This document shows positions 8,840 through 19,239 of a stretch of 64,000 nucleotides of DNA, piece after piece; the first letter of the stretch is position 1, and every line of letters begins with the position of its first letter. The position numbers were made by a program, and so were the translations under genes. The notes beneath the pieces were generated by a model. The model did no database searches, was not told where the DNA came from, and was given only the letters and a program-made list of their open reading frames with translations. This DNA comes from Pachyseris speciosa (taxonomy: Eukaryota; Cnidaria; Anthozoa; Scleractinia; Pachyseridae). The stretch is from NCBI GenBank assembly GCA_016490735.1, contig JAEMWC010000135.1, forward strand, positions 27,501 through 91,500. Reading direction: 5' to 3'.

Positions 8840-10060
8840 AAAAGCATTTCGTGTTTTGACCCAAAAGCTACAAAATTGCTCTTGACACTGCCCATTTGGC
8901 GATTATTCAGAAAAAACAAAAACGAAAAAAATGGCAAAATGGTCCAAGCTGTTTGATTTCTTTAAGTTAACGGAACGCAGCAGACAGGCACACTAAATCG
9001 AGCTCCCACAAGAAACTAAAAGAGTAGTTAGAGTTAGAGGGGTGGGGGTGATGTTGAACTTAAAGCATTCCGTTCAGAGAATTACAGTAATAAGGTACTG
9101 TATTGTGGTTCAGACGCCAGTCAATTTGGTACAATTTATTTTATAAGCGCTATTCATAAAAGCGTCATTAGTTTGGGAATGGTAGCCAAAACTTTAAGAG
9201 CGTGAAAACAGAGGCTAATATCCAGGTAAGGACATTTTCATTTAAGTACCACTGAATAATGGACGCATACAATTTACTCCGTGATGTCTGACGTTTTTCA
9301 GTCTTTAACCATTAACGGACCAACTACGGCTATAGCCGTAGAAAATACCGCTATTGCTTTTCATGATTTATTTCTAGTTTAGATTTTGTCACAACGTCGT
9401 GATAAAGTGTCAATAGCACCAACTGGTGTGCTTTGCAATCACTACAGCCAACAAACCGACTGCAATAAGCTTATCAACAAAAAAATGACACATTTTTGTG
9501 GTCAACGTAATTTTAAATAAAAAACATTGCCCAAATATCAACATTATAAATTTACAACAAATCTCAAGCTCTCTCTTTGGTATCTGCTATGAAAGGTTTC
9601 TCTTACATTTTCTGCCAGCCACGCTCCAGCCCGTTTCTGAGAGGCAATCTCGTGTTTTTCAACTTGCCTCGTTCACGCCCGAAAAGTAAATTCTGGGTAA
9701 TTCCTCTCCACCAACAGCATAGAACTCCCCTTCGGTTCATTTCATAGTTTTTTCGAGCAACCCGGTGCTACCAGCAAAATATTGCATCGATGAGTCTTTT
9801 TACCGGTCAAAACTAGTCCAAATTGCCTTCATATGTCCCGCATATCAAAGTCATTGCCCACAAAGTAGGATATCTGATACGGGCTGACTCTCACATGATG
9901 TTGGTACTATTCCACTTGCTCGGTGTTACCAAATTTTGCAGATGGCGGGTCGTCCTCAAATAGAATCGCGCCCACCAAAACGTTTAACTGACGATTACGA
10001 TCAACCGATCGGAAGCCTTGTGCTGCGAAAAAAGGCAATAAATTGACAAAAACCTCACTA
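8840..10060. other. Stretch without recognised genes
   Basis: AT-rich DNA with only short, shadow-like frames. A perfect 16-bp palindrome TACGGCTATAGCCGTA is present near 9326. No domain, LTR or terminal inverted repeat was seen. Confidence 0.45.
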
Positions 10061-10320
10061 GGGGTTCCAGTAGCTCAGTGGTTAGAGCATCCCACCGGTG
10101 TTTACGGAGGTCACAGTTTCGATTCCTGCCTGCATGGACTCTGAATTTCTTTACAGTTGTCCTTTCGCCCGTTGCCAAGCAACTAGAATATCATCTTTCT
10201 CACGGGCACATCACACCATTACCATCATTATTAATCACAGTATCACGCAGAATCACATTTACACTGTCGAGCCCACAGACCAGTGGGACACATTGTATAA
10301 GAACTGAGATTAACGAACAC
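10061..10320 (+). mobile_element. tRNA-derived SINE
   Basis: The head is tRNA-like: TAGCTCAGTGG (10071-10081) fits the polymerase III A box, and GTTTCGATTCC (10116-10126) the B box, 35 bp apart as in a tRNA gene. An unrelated body of about 190 bp follows. The head and early body recur at 10323-10424, which supports a dispersed repeat rather than a functional tRNA. Body limits are approximate. Confidence 0.75.
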
Positions 10321-10322
10321 CA

Positions 10323-10424
10323 GGGGTTCCAGTAATTCAGTGTTTAGAGCATCCAACCAGTGTTTACGGACTCTGAATTTCTTTTCAGTTGTTCATTCGC
10401 CCGTTGCCAAGCAACTAGCATATC
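10323..10424 (+). mobile_element. Truncated second copy of the same SINE
   Basis: It begins GGGGTTCCAGTAATTCAGTG and matches the upstream SINE, but an internal deletion removes the B box and joins TTTACGGA directly to CTCTGAATTTC. It lies immediately after the first copy, in the same orientation. Confidence 0.72.
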
Positions 10425-10689
10425 ACCCCACGAATTATATATCAAAGTACGGCAAATTTATTTATGTTTGAATTTGGTGGTACATTTATCATTCTAAGCA
10501 TGCGCTGTCGAGTAAGCGCCGTTTTCCTCGGTCCTGTGGTTTCCCAACTGGTCACACTCTTATAATATTTACATCAAATCGACACAAGAAAATGTAAAAA
10601 TGTCATGCCTAAATCTTGACAAAACCTCTGCACATTGTTAGCAATAGTAGATTAAATATCGTTCAACTATTTTCTGGTGGTACATTTGA

Positions 10690-10880
10690 GCTATAGAGCG
10701 CTTTTCAATTGAGTGACGTAAAACCAAAACCAAAGGAATTACTCTGACCAATCACAACAGAAGAAAGCAGTGCAATGACCAATCAGAATACGAAGCAATT
10801 ACATGTAGTCGACGAAAAGCGCGGGAAAATACACGCGTGCAAGTCACGATTGGTTTTGAGTCACGTAGCTGAATGCTCTT
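10690..10880. mobile_element. Probable MITE
   Basis: A short segment starting GAGCGCTTTTCAATTGAGTGACG, with CCAATCA-type motifs and a mirrored end GATTGGTTTTGAGTCACGTAG. The ends are imperfect inverted partners (GTGACGTAAAACCAAAACC against GGTTTTGAGTCAC). Boundaries are not certain. Confidence 0.45.
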
Positions 10881-11229
10881 GATGATGTAATGCTTTGCAC
10901 TTTGGACTTTCGATGTTACATGCATTTCTATCATGTATCTCTATTTACTCATTTTGGAGGTTTGGTTGGTTGCATCTTTGATATGCCTTAATGTGACTGC
11001 GTGATGCAGTTATGAGTGTTGGCTGGCACATGCCTTCTATTGTGCAATGGCCAATCAAAACAATGCCACGTGCTTTGTATTGTGCATTTTGTTGCATAGG
11101 AAAAAAAAAAGACCGAAATCCGGCTAACATGATTTTTAACTAGGTTCCCGAGTAATAATAGAAAAGTGATGGGTACGTATTACTCCTGGTATTACTAAGG
11201 GTCATTTTGATTTGTTTAGACGTTTGCAG

Positions 11230-11450
11230 CGTATGTTTTGAGCGAATTGGCTGCTTTAGAGATGACAGAGGAGCCGCGCCTGTTCCCGTCATACATTTTG
11301 AGTGACAGAGATGAACAGATTCAGCCCTCAAAGTTCAGCTGGCAGCCGATCAGGTGGGACGACTGGTACGAGCATCTACCGGATTTCGTTTGCCGCTGTG
11401 CAAAAATAGTGCAGGAAAAAGGTTGGAGGATCTTTGGCATTCAGTTTGGG
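11230..11450 (+). pseudogene. Cys-rich secreted-domain exon, decayed tandem copy 1
   Basis: The exon follows a splice acceptor (TTTGCAG) and encodes WDDWYEHLPDFVCRCAKIVQ then GWRIFGIQF, closely matching exons at 15.7 and 17.4 kb. The conserved GCFRDD motif at its start lies in another frame, and the 3' splice end lacks one T compared with the 17.4-kb copy. No partner exon with the GE(C/Y)-type motif was found before the tail exon at 12,021. I therefore read it as a decayed copy without a signal peptide exon. Confidence 0.6.
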
Positions 11451-12020
11451 GTAGGCATCTTTAAGCATAAATAATCCATAAATAAGCCCAAACGCTAATT
11501 TTATTTCTATTGACGTCTATAACATCACTTTTAGTGTAAATCCTAACTTTAGTTGAGTGGTCAGTTGAACGATATGAGTATATATTTTGTTCCATCTCAG
11601 AACTCTTATAATAAACAAATCGCTTTTTGGTTGGTTCGCTAGCACGATTCTTATGCACTGGTTGTGAAGAATCGCAAATTGACGTGTTCGTTTGTTTTCC
11701 TTCACAACTCGTGAATAGAGATCGCACACACTCACCAACCACGAAGTAAGCTATATTTTCGTCCCTAACATGTCGTTTGTCGTTAAGTAAATGGAAGTGC
11801 GCTTAATTACCTGAGCATGGCGTGGCGTAGAAATAATGGCCTCCAAATTTCATCCAAATCATCGCTGCCCGCTTTGTTACTGGCTGACAAAACAAGTATG
11901 GCTCTGGCTTAAGGTAGCAACTGCGCCTTGAAATCTTATAGTTGTCGCTGGTCGTTTTGAATACAAGGATCGGTCAGCTCTGAAAATTATACTAATTTAC
12001 TTGTAAGTTTTAATTTTCAG

Positions 12021-12082
12021 CCAGTCCCTACGTCGATGAGGGAGGGAGCGGACTGTCAGGCGCTGGCGATTTTATCGATTAA
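12021..12082 (+). pseudogene. Terminal exon of Cys-rich gene copy 1
   Basis: After the acceptor TTTTCAG the frame reads SPYVDEGGSGLSGAGDFID and stops. The paralogous exon at 18,727 reads SPYIDEGGSGMSAAADLNE and stops at the equivalent place. The downstream sequence is also related between the two, so the duplication includes the 3' untranslated region. An AATAAA lies at 12,183-12,188. Confidence 0.6.
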
Positions 12083-12089
12083 AGCCACG

Positions 12090-14640
12090 ATGAAATGATC
12101 TTCAAACGCTATCGAAGATTAAAAGGCACATTTCTTTAAAATAGAAAACTAACTGATTGTAGAAAAAATCTTAAAAAGAGATAATAAAAGAAGAATTGAC
12201 GCAGACTATTGTGGTGTCTTCGCGCATTCGTATTATTACTTTGGTCATGTCTTGAAACAAAGGAAGGGAATTTTTCAGGCGTTTTCCTTATGGCAGATCA
12301 AATGTTTGAATGCGCGATCTGAATAAAATGCTGTTGTATACAGCATTAAAGTAGGGAGAGATAAAAGGAAGGGAGAGCAGAATAAAGGTGTGGGACCGGG
12401 CGGGAGGGTCATCATTTCAAAGAGAAAGTGGTATGGCCTCGGCTGTACTTTTGCTTTGATGGACGATGATCTTTACGAAACACGCACAGATTTTCACGAC
12501 AAATGTGTTTGAGACAAAACAAACTCAATGAAAAAACAAATTTCCCGAAACAAATTATGATGAATCAATTAGCATGACGCCGAATGCAGAGAAATATGCT
12601 TAAGAATAAACAACCAATTTATATCAGTGTTTGACAACGTTTTAACTTTCCAAATTTAAGAAAATGAAACGCTATTACAATATATTAAGAAAGGTATCAA
12701 AGTCTTTCCTTCCGAAGTTCGATGCAAGAGCGGTAGGAACTGAATCCACCCGTTACCTTAAAAACTGCCTCTTTCGTTAACACAGCTTTATAAAAAAGCA
12801 AATTAGGTGAAGGCTTTTGCAAAAGCTAAATAAAACACATCCACTTTGAAACCTAAAATGAGCTTCGTTTTTCTTCCGTGACAATACTGGAGTGCGTTTC
12901 TCAAAACGTCGGAAAACATTTCGGGCCCGAAAAGTAATTTTCAAGTCGGTTTAATTTTTTATCGATTGGTACGAGCTTTTTGGGAAAACTATCCCAATGT
13001 ATTTATCAGTTGTATGATAGCGTGCTTTCTTAAAAGATCATTTAAAAGATTAGAAATCGAATTCTAGCAACGTACCTAGTGCAACTGAATTGAATTTTGA
13101 GAAAAGTGCACCTGGTCACAATTGGTAGGCCAAACATAACCTGGACTTCATTAAAAAAAAGTATGAACAATCTTATGACCTTTAATTAATATCTGGATGT
13201 TTAATTAAATTTAATCAAACATGCCTGAGAATGATATGTGTAGAAACATGATGCGAAAACAATGATGTTTAGCTGATAAATATGAGTCTTCGCAACAGCA
13301 CCACTAAGAAACCGTGATAAGTAGCAAAAACAGTAATCCATTCAACACACTTTTTGTACAAATGTAGGCAGACACAAAAAATTGGTAATCAATTTCCTTT
13401 GTTTTACTTAGGTGTAATTTAATTCTTTGGGACACATTCCTAGTTGAAATAATTAAACACTAACAGGATTTTAAGCTTTATAAGGGGACCATTCAATGTT
13501 GATACGCTCAGGCTGGTTCAGGAAAGACTTGCTGCTATTCAGAAGGTAAAGGCCTCACCTCTTTCTTTTGTTTGAAAACAGTCTCTTTTTTTTTTCATTT
13601 TTTGCAGTTGCTTAGAATTAATTCATTACTTCTTTCCCTACACTCCTTTGTGTTCGTCCTTCTTCTCGACCATTGTAGATTATCTGTATACTATGAATCT
13701 GTTTTTAGGTACATATTTTGCCTTTACCCTTTTTTTAATAAGTTTGTCGCCATTGAATTGCTCGCGCTAATGATACAGCTATTAAGAAAACCTTCGATGT
13801 CCTTTAAGTTCTGTTTCCGTCTGATTATTTTCCGACTGAACTCTAACGCCAGTTTCACCAGGTTTCATAATATACTGGGTTGGCATACACCCTGTAAGCT
13901 AAAAGTGAGCGTTAACTAACCAGAAGAGCGTCGCAAAAATTTACCGCTTCAACCCCGTCAATGTAAAGTCTCTTTCAAATCGTCATGTTTAATTTGGCGT
14001 TATTTGTTTATGGTTCCCGTGTTGTAATGGCCTAACCCTCAACAATTAAAATTGGATACCGACAACGGAATAACATTTCGCAGAAGTAAAAACTATGAGT
14101 GCCTTTGCTGTCAAGTCAGAGTACGCCAAAATCAGTTGCAAAAATACTTAAGACACTGTACCTTATTTGGGCTTTAATAATGTCTCCATGATCTTGCGCT
14201 TTCCATCCCCCTCCCCCTCGTATCAAAGTTGTCAGCAGTGCAACACCATGCTAAACTTGGACGAACAACTTTGAAGGAGGTAGAGGGAGGGTGTGTGTGT
14301 TATATCTCACATATTTTTTACCAGCGGCGATGTTAAGAAAGAAAAGCTAATTTTTATTGGAAGTGTATAACTGGTTGTAGATTCTACCTTTCTAAATACT
14401 GTGTTCGTTTTTTAATAGTATAAAAGAAAAGAATTTACAAGGCTTCAAAATAAGAAAATGGGTTAAAAAGAAAACCAACAGGACGTCAGATCAGCTCAAG
14501 GTCGTCTTCCAGCTTAACACAGTTGGTTCGAAATCGCTGACTTTTGTCTTTTGAGTCACATTTAACCACCCAGTAAGGATTTTCTAAGAATGGAAACGAC
14601 TCGTCGGTTAGCATTGCGATGTTCAGTTATTTTAGACAAG
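12090..14640. repeat. Left partner of an old segmental duplication, non-coding part
   Basis: No gene recognised. Several blocks resemble 18.8-21.2 kb in the same order: about 12,820-12,890 with 20,150-20,215, 13,145-13,380 with 20,262-20,470, 13,790-14,060 with 20,730-21,000, and 14,490-14,530 with 21,150-21,190. Together with the exon pairs this makes a tandem duplication of roughly 3.4-4 kb, heavily diverged. A small fold-back lies near 14,200-14,290. Confidence 0.55.
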
Positions 14641-14707
14641 CTAGGACACTGCCTATAAAAGGGATAGCTCCTCCCCTCTTTGCAATTTCTGCTTGAACGA
14701 CTTTTCA

Positions 14708-14854
14708 ATAGGTGGTTTTCACGTTATGTCATCGCCGCCATGTTGGACGACGAAAACAATAGATCTCTCATTAGCTCCTTTTGTTTGTCCTCCAGCATTT
14801 GCAATTTTCACCATTGTTATCTGTGTCTCCAGAGATTGGCTGAAAACCACCTAT
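14708..14854. mobile_element. MITE with perfect 14-bp terminal inverted repeats
   Basis: ATAGGTGGTTTTCA at 14,708-14,721 and TGAAAACCACCTAT at 14,841-14,854 are exact reverse complements. The 147-bp length and lack of coding capacity fit a non-autonomous DNA transposon. It is nested in the 14,644-15,116 element. Confidence 0.75.
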
Positions 14855-15100
14855 ATGGTGGACCCAGTGAGCAAGGAGGGAAGCCAGTAATATAAAAGAA
14901 GGATATATAACATCATTCTTAGTCGAAGTTACTCAATTCTGGTCACTAAAGTTGGAAAACCTGAAGTTCAACTTTCATTTTGTCCGAATGCAATAAATTT
15001 TGAATTTCTCGTATCAACAAATTTGAATTTGGCGCCCCTGATGTTGACGGGTCGACGTCTAGAATGAAATGACTGACGGCTCGCCCAGTCCAACGTTCCT

Positions 15101-15106
15101 TATATA
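15101..15106 (+). promoter_or_regulatory. Candidate TATA box for the secreted Cys-rich gene
   Basis: TATATA lies about 115 bp upstream of the ATG at 15,219, inside the right terminal repeat of the 14,644-15,116 element. A start site about 30 bp downstream would leave a 5' leader near 90 nt. Position and sequence fit, but transcription was not observed. Confidence 0.4.
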
Positions 15107-15218
15107 GGCAGTGTCCGTGTTTAACGGCAAGAAACTTTTGAATTCTTGAACAGCAACCGCAAAATTGACATTTTTACAGAACATTACTGCTCTCACTACT
15201 GATTCTCTTTTAGGAAAG

Positions 15219-15273
15219 ATGACAATAATAGTCCTGGTTGTTCTTGTCGCGATTTCCCTATCCTTCGGACAAG
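15219..15273 (+). CDS. Signal peptide exon of a small secreted Cys-rich protein
   Basis: ATG begins a hydrophobic leader MTIIVLVVLVAISLSFGQ, then a consensus splice donor GGTAAGTA. Eighteen codons plus one base put the junction in phase 1. The leader predicts secretion. Neither tandem copy has a comparable first exon, so this is the only locus here with a complete start. Confidence 0.68.
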
Positions 15274-15527
15274 GTAAGTAGCTTTGTTACCCTTTTGACG
15301 TTTTAATTTTCGTTAAAAAAGAAGTGGACATTGTTTTCAATCCCGCGGGAATCGATTCCATATTCTCCACAGCAACTTTCCCCCACCTCTCCCTACCTCC
15401 TCCCCCCTCCCCGTCTCCCTCAGCAACTCCATTAACCACTTGTGTAATGACAGCAACTTGTTGCGCCCTGTTACTTTCGGAATACTGTCACAAGCCTAAA
15501 TATCTCTTTCATTCTGAAAAAATATAG

Positions 15528-15772
15528 CGACTAACCTCTGTCAGAAGCCTGACTGTGGAGTATCATACAAACCCCTGGGTTGCTTCAAAGATAACCACCT
15601 TCAGCGAGCTCTTCCACATTCATCTACAATGAACGCGACAAAACTATCGCCAATTATGGCGGCAAGGACATCGACTGGGACGATTGGGAAAACTATCTTC
15701 CTGGATTCATCTGTCGCTGTGCTGAGAAGGCGAAAGAACTTGGTTATGAATTGTTTGGAATACAGTTCTTTG
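15528..15772 (+). CDS. Second exon of the secreted Cys-rich protein, frame broken once
   Basis: From acceptor ATATAG in phase 1 it encodes NLCQKPDCGVSYKPLGCFKD and then RALP. The conserved continuation FIYNERDKTIANYGGK through WDDWENYLPGFICRCAEK to LFGIQFFG is in another frame. Splice phase supports the same break: with both neighbouring junctions in phase 1 the exon is one base short. This is either a 1-bp deletion (pseudogene) or a base-calling error, placed near 15,611-15,620. The donor is G|GTAAAT at 15,773. I recognise the domain only as a cnidarian-type secreted module (GCFKD...GEC), not a named enzyme. Confidence 0.62.
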
Positions 15773-15904
15773 GTAAATCATTTTTGCTTTTTTATTTTTT
15801 TGTTTTTGTTTTTGGTAAGTAACAGCTGAGTCACAATTAATGAATGCGGGTAGCCGCATGGTATTTTAAAAGGCTAACGTTCCATTGCCCGTTACCACAT
15901 TCAG

Positions 15905-16057
15905 GTGAATGTTACGCTGGTAGCAGCTCCTCTCACCATTTTGACCGCTATGGCAAAGCACATCGCAAGGACTGCGTTGGAACGGACTATAAGGACTGTA
16001 ACGGAAGGAAATTTTGTACCGGGAAACAACTACGTAACATGGTGTACAAGATTGTGG
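15905..16057 (+). CDS. Third exon of the secreted Cys-rich protein (GECYAG motif)
   Basis: After acceptor TTCAG it encodes GECYAGSSSSHHFDRYGKAH, further Cys residues (DCVG, DCNG, FCTGKQ), then NMVYKIV before a donor GGTAAGAG at 16,058. The length of 153 keeps phase 1 on both sides. With the previous exon it forms one complete domain whose Cys residues probably form disulfides outside the cell. The next in-phase exon available is the short tail at 18,727. Confidence 0.68.
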
Positions 16058-16597
16058 GTAAGAGTAATAAACTGAGATGTCATGATCATTCTTAGCAACG
16101 GAGGGCGTGGTTTGGCCTGGTCTTTGTGGACTATTCCCGGAATAGGAATACTCGAAGAAGGATTTACCCCCGTAACTATGCTAAACAAGTACTGAATCTG
16201 CAATACCAGGGGCATATGGCACACCCAATACTGTTCCTTTGGGTGCACAAAAACAAAACGAGAAACTGTGATCTTCGATGAGCCAACCTTGGACATTAAT
16301 AATGGGATACTACAATTATCAAAATTATCAAATGTCATAACAGAGTCACACAAACAAAAAAAAGAGGAAGAAAGAAAGAAAAAACACTTAATGCTACCAT
16401 CCACCACCCTTGCTCTTTCCAACTTGAAAAGAATGTAGATATGAGATTACTTTTTCGTATTTAATGCCCCCATGCATGAGCTCGAGCTAAACCTCAGCCC
16501 GCTTACTATTCTAAAACACTAACATACAAAGTGATATTCTAAAGAGAGTACCTCGGTTTTCTCTTTAATAATAATGGAAAGTGATGTGTAAGGGTTA
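16058..16597. other. Intronic or intergenic stretch without recognised features
   Basis: It follows the donor at 16,058 and reaches the TA duplication of the pogo-type MITE. No exon-like motif of the Cys-rich family was seen. Confidence 0.4.
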
Positions 16598-17209
16598 CAG
16601 TCAAACCTCTATTAAGCGGTCACCCTTGGGTAAGAGCCAACTGACCGCTTAATAGAGGTTGGCCGCTTAAAAGAGGTTTTCCAAAATTTAGATATAATAT
16701 GGTTAAAATGGAACCATGGCATTTATATAGTATGTTGTATCGGGTTAACAACAACAGTGACACAAAATATGAGCAAAACGTCAAGTAACTTCATGTTCAA
16801 GGAAGTTCACGCCTAAACTTCTAATGTTCTTTGTAAGGCAATCGTCTTTGTTGTAAACCACATTAACAACGTACAGTTTTGGCATTCGACATGAACCACT
16901 CTTACGCTGATGGTATGTATATTATGTTGTGTTTAATGACCTTTTAAAAGACAATGGACCTGGTTCACTAATCGTGGTGTGAAAATATCGCATTCCTATT
17001 GACTACGTGACCGCTTAATAGAGGTAAAATACAATAAAATAAGCCAATTGGAAATTCTAAATGGTGACCGCGTCCGCTTAATAGAGGTGACCGCTTAATA
17101 GAGGTCAAATTTACAGTAAATAAGGGGACCAGTTTTTGGGAATTTGATAAGTGTCCGTTTAATAGAGGGTGACCGCTTAATAGAGGGCCACTTAATAGAG
17201 GTTTGACTG
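16598..17209. mobile_element. pogo/Tigger-type non-autonomous element with subterminal repeats
   Basis: The ends are CAGTCAAACCTCTATTAAG and its mirror CTTAATAGAGGTTTGACTG, flanked by TA on both sides (16,596-16,597 and 17,210-17,211), as expected for Tc1/mariner/pogo insertion. The inner ends carry several copies of GACCGCTTAATAGAGG. About 612 bp, no transposase frame. It sits just upstream of the exon at 17,237. Confidence 0.82.
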
Positions 17210-17236
17210 TATTTTGATTTGTTCAGATCTCTGCAG

Positions 17237-17460
17237 CGTAAGCTTTGAGCGAATTGGCCCGTTTTAGAGACGAAACAAAGATCCGCGCCTTCTTCCGTCA
17301 TACGGTTTGAGTAACAGAGATGACACTATTCAGCACGGAAAGTTCAGCGGGCAGCCGATCAAGTGGGAAGACTGGTACGAGCATCTGCCGGATTTCGTTT
17401 GCCACTGTGCGAAAAAAGTACAGGAAAAGGGTTGGAGGATCTTTGGCATTCAGTTTTGGG
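17237..17460 (+). pseudogene. Second-domain exon of the Cys-rich locus (copy 3), frame broken
   Basis: After acceptor CTGCAG the exon encodes FRDE, then in another frame LSNRDDTIQHGKFSGQPIKW and WYEHLPDFVCHCAKKVQ to FGIQFWG, with donor G|GTAGGT. Read in phase 1 from the acceptor it meets TAA at once, and other frames meet TGA near 17,309. It pairs with the exon at 17,729, so exons 15,528/15,905 and 17,237/17,729 form two tandem domain units. Either it is skipped in the transcript or it is a decaying second domain. Confidence 0.58.
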
Positions 17461-17728
17461 GTAGGTATGTTAGTGAACAATTTGAGGTCACGTTAAGCAA
17501 TGAAGTTGTTAAGCAAAAACCGAGAATTACCGTGAGGTTGAAAGATACCCGACAAATCGTTTGAATTATACATACCGTTGTGTCTTGGTTTTGATTTGTT
17601 TTATGTTTCCCTTTTTGCCTTCTTTTGTTTAGAGCGTTATTTTTTTTCTCGGTTTTCATTCACCCCTTAACTTTAACGTAAATAACCATGCAGTAAATTT
17701 CACTTCAGTGTTTGTTCAATATTGTTAG

Positions 17729-17878
17729 GTGAATATTGGAGCGGACCCAATGATTCAGCTTTCTTTTTGGAGGGGCATGCGCAGCCTGGACAGTGCGCAG
17801 ATCAGTGTTTTAACGACTGTGCCTGCTCGACCAGATTTTGTGCGGGGAAGAATTTCACCAACGCAGTGTACGCCATAA
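17729..17878 (+). CDS. Cys-rich domain exon of copy 3 (GEYWSG motif)
   Basis: From acceptor TTGTTAG it encodes GEYWSGPNDSAFFLEGH, then QCADQCFNDCACSTRFCAGK and FTNAVYAI, with donor AGTAAGCC at 17,879. The length of 150 preserves phase 1. The first Cys of the GEC motif of the 15.9-kb copy is Tyr here, but extra Cys residues follow (CFNDCAC). It shares Cys spacing with the 15,905 exon. Confidence 0.6.
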   Translation: MNIGADPMIQLSFWRGMRSLDSAQISVLTTVPARPDFVRGRISPTQCTP

Positions 17879-18726
17879 GTAAGCCCAAGCGCTCATGCAA
17901 TTTCCATAGAAGTTGGTATCAGTATTGTGGTGTCAATACTCTTTTCTGTGTGGCTCAGCAGAAGTAATTTTAGATTTCTTTAAACGACATAACGCTATAG
18001 ATACAGTAGTCGAATTTGGCATGCCCGAATCCACCAAAGGCGGCGGAATACGGAGTTATTTTTGGTAGTGAACATTGGTTCAAGGGACCTTAACGGCACA
18101 TTTCGTGAACGTCGTTTCTGAGCCTCTTCCGCTGATACGTCGTACAGAACAGCTTGCGTTGCGGCGAGTTTTGGAATGAAGATGAGATTAGGGAGGATGA
18201 ATATACGATAGAGAAAATACAATTTTACACCAGGGTGTACAAAGCGGTAGCCTGGTACGCCAATACCTAGCCAGCACCACCCAGTAATGCCGGGTAAATA
18301 ACATGTTACCATAGCATAATTTTCATAGAGGAAGATTGAAAGTACGAGAACAAAATACAAAATAATAAATCCGTTACGCGCTCGGACAGATTTCCGAGTT
18401 TGTTCATTTTTCAATGAAACCTTTCGCAAGCGACAAGTTTTAAATATCGCGGCCCAAAACATTTCTTTCCAGTATTTCCATTGCTACTTTCTCGTTGGTC
18501 ATGTTCTAATTTACCTGAGTTAGGAGCGAGGGAAAATGAAAGAGCAAAATTTCATCAAATCTGCCCGCCATGTTCCACGCTCCTAGCAGAACAAACGTGG
18601 CTTTTGCTTAGCAGCTGCGCTTTGAAATCTTATATTTAGCACCTTTTTTCGTTGAATTTAATGATCCGTAATCACCTTTGAATATTACTGATACTAATTT
18701 ACTATATATCTATCTTTATTTTTCAG

Positions 18727-18788
18727 CAAGTCCCTACATCGATGAAGGAGGGAGCGGAATGTCAGCCGCTGCCGATCTTAATGAGTAA
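18727..18788 (+). CDS. Terminal exon of the secreted Cys-rich gene
   Basis: After acceptor TTTCAG in phase 1 the frame reads SPYIDEGGSGMSAAADLNE and stops at 18,786-18,788. It can join in frame to the exon ending 16,057 or 17,878. An acidic, Gly/Ala-rich tail of 19 residues follows the domain. AATAAA lies 22 bp past the stop. Confidence 0.6.
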
Positions 18789-18809
18789 AGCCACAATGAA
18801 ATGATCTTT

Positions 18810-18815
18810 AATAAA
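18810..18815 (+). terminator. Polyadenylation signal of the Cys-rich gene
   Basis: AATAAA shortly after the stop at 18,788. The surrounding sequence is shared with the decayed copy at 12.1 kb. Confidence 0.5.
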
Positions 18816-19021
18816 TTGATTGTAGAAAACCTTCCGTTCTTACTCTGCCGAGTAAAGCCACTATGAGATGGTCTTCAAATACGAAGATAACGAAAGGATC
18901 ATCTGTCTGTAATTGAAATTAAATTGAGTGTAGAAAACCTTCTGTGGAAAAGCAATAACATGGGGCTGACACACATTATATTAGTGTCTTCATGGATTCA
19001 TATTTAATATGGCAAATGTAT

Positions 19022-19123
19022 TTAACCCTTTCAATGCCAAGAGGTCTCCCTTCGACGAGTAAAACAGTCTGGCGTTAGACAGAGTAAAATCTATAAAGTC
19101 GCCCTTGGTAGTGAAAGGGTTAA
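19022..19123. mobile_element. piggyBac-type MITE, copy 1
   Basis: 94 bp bounded by TTAA (19,022-19,025 and 19,120-19,123), with termini CCCTTTCAATGCCAAG and CTTGGTAGTGAAAGGG as inverted repeats. A TTAA target and a CCC start are the piggyBac signature. Confidence 0.8.
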
Positions 19124-19134
19124 GGAAATGGCTT

Positions 19135-19236
19135 TTAACCCTTTCACCGCCAAGAGATCTCCCTTTGACGAGTAAAATAGTCTGGCGTTAGACAGAGTAA
19201 AATCTATAAAGTCGCCCTTGGCAGTGAAAGGGTTAA
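19135..19236. mobile_element. piggyBac-type MITE, copy 2
   Basis: A second 94-bp copy, flanked by TTAA at 19,135-19,138 and 19,233-19,236, nearly identical to copy 1 and in the same orientation, only 11 bp away. Two separate target pairs imply two insertions, or a tandem duplication that included the targets. Confidence 0.8.
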
Positions 19237-19239
19237 ACA

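Larger units (their letters stand above)
14644..15116. mobile_element. Probable 473-bp element with 20-bp terminal inverted repeats
   Basis: GGACACTGCCTATAAAAGG at 14,644-14,662 is mirrored by CCTTATATAGGCAGTGTCC at 15,098-15,116, with one mismatch. It contains a smaller MITE (14,708-14,854). The right repeat supplies the TATATA sequence upstream of the secreted-protein gene at 15,219. Confidence 0.5.

Noticed and set aside
9326..9341. Perfect 16-bp palindrome TACGGCTATAGCCGTA
   Set aside because: Isolated, no repeat or element around it; expected by chance in a window this size often enough.
10061..10130. Functional tRNA gene
   Set aside because: Boxes fit but the arms do not fold well, and a damaged second copy sits beside it; a SINE explains it better.
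13572..13919. 115-residue plus-strand frame
   Set aside because: T-rich low-complexity start and no domain; lies in duplicated non-coding DNA.
17995..18462. Minus-strand 155-residue frame with hydrophobic stretches
   Set aside because: It lies in an intron of the duplicated Cys-rich locus, matches no family I know and has no supporting context; probably chance or repeat-derived.
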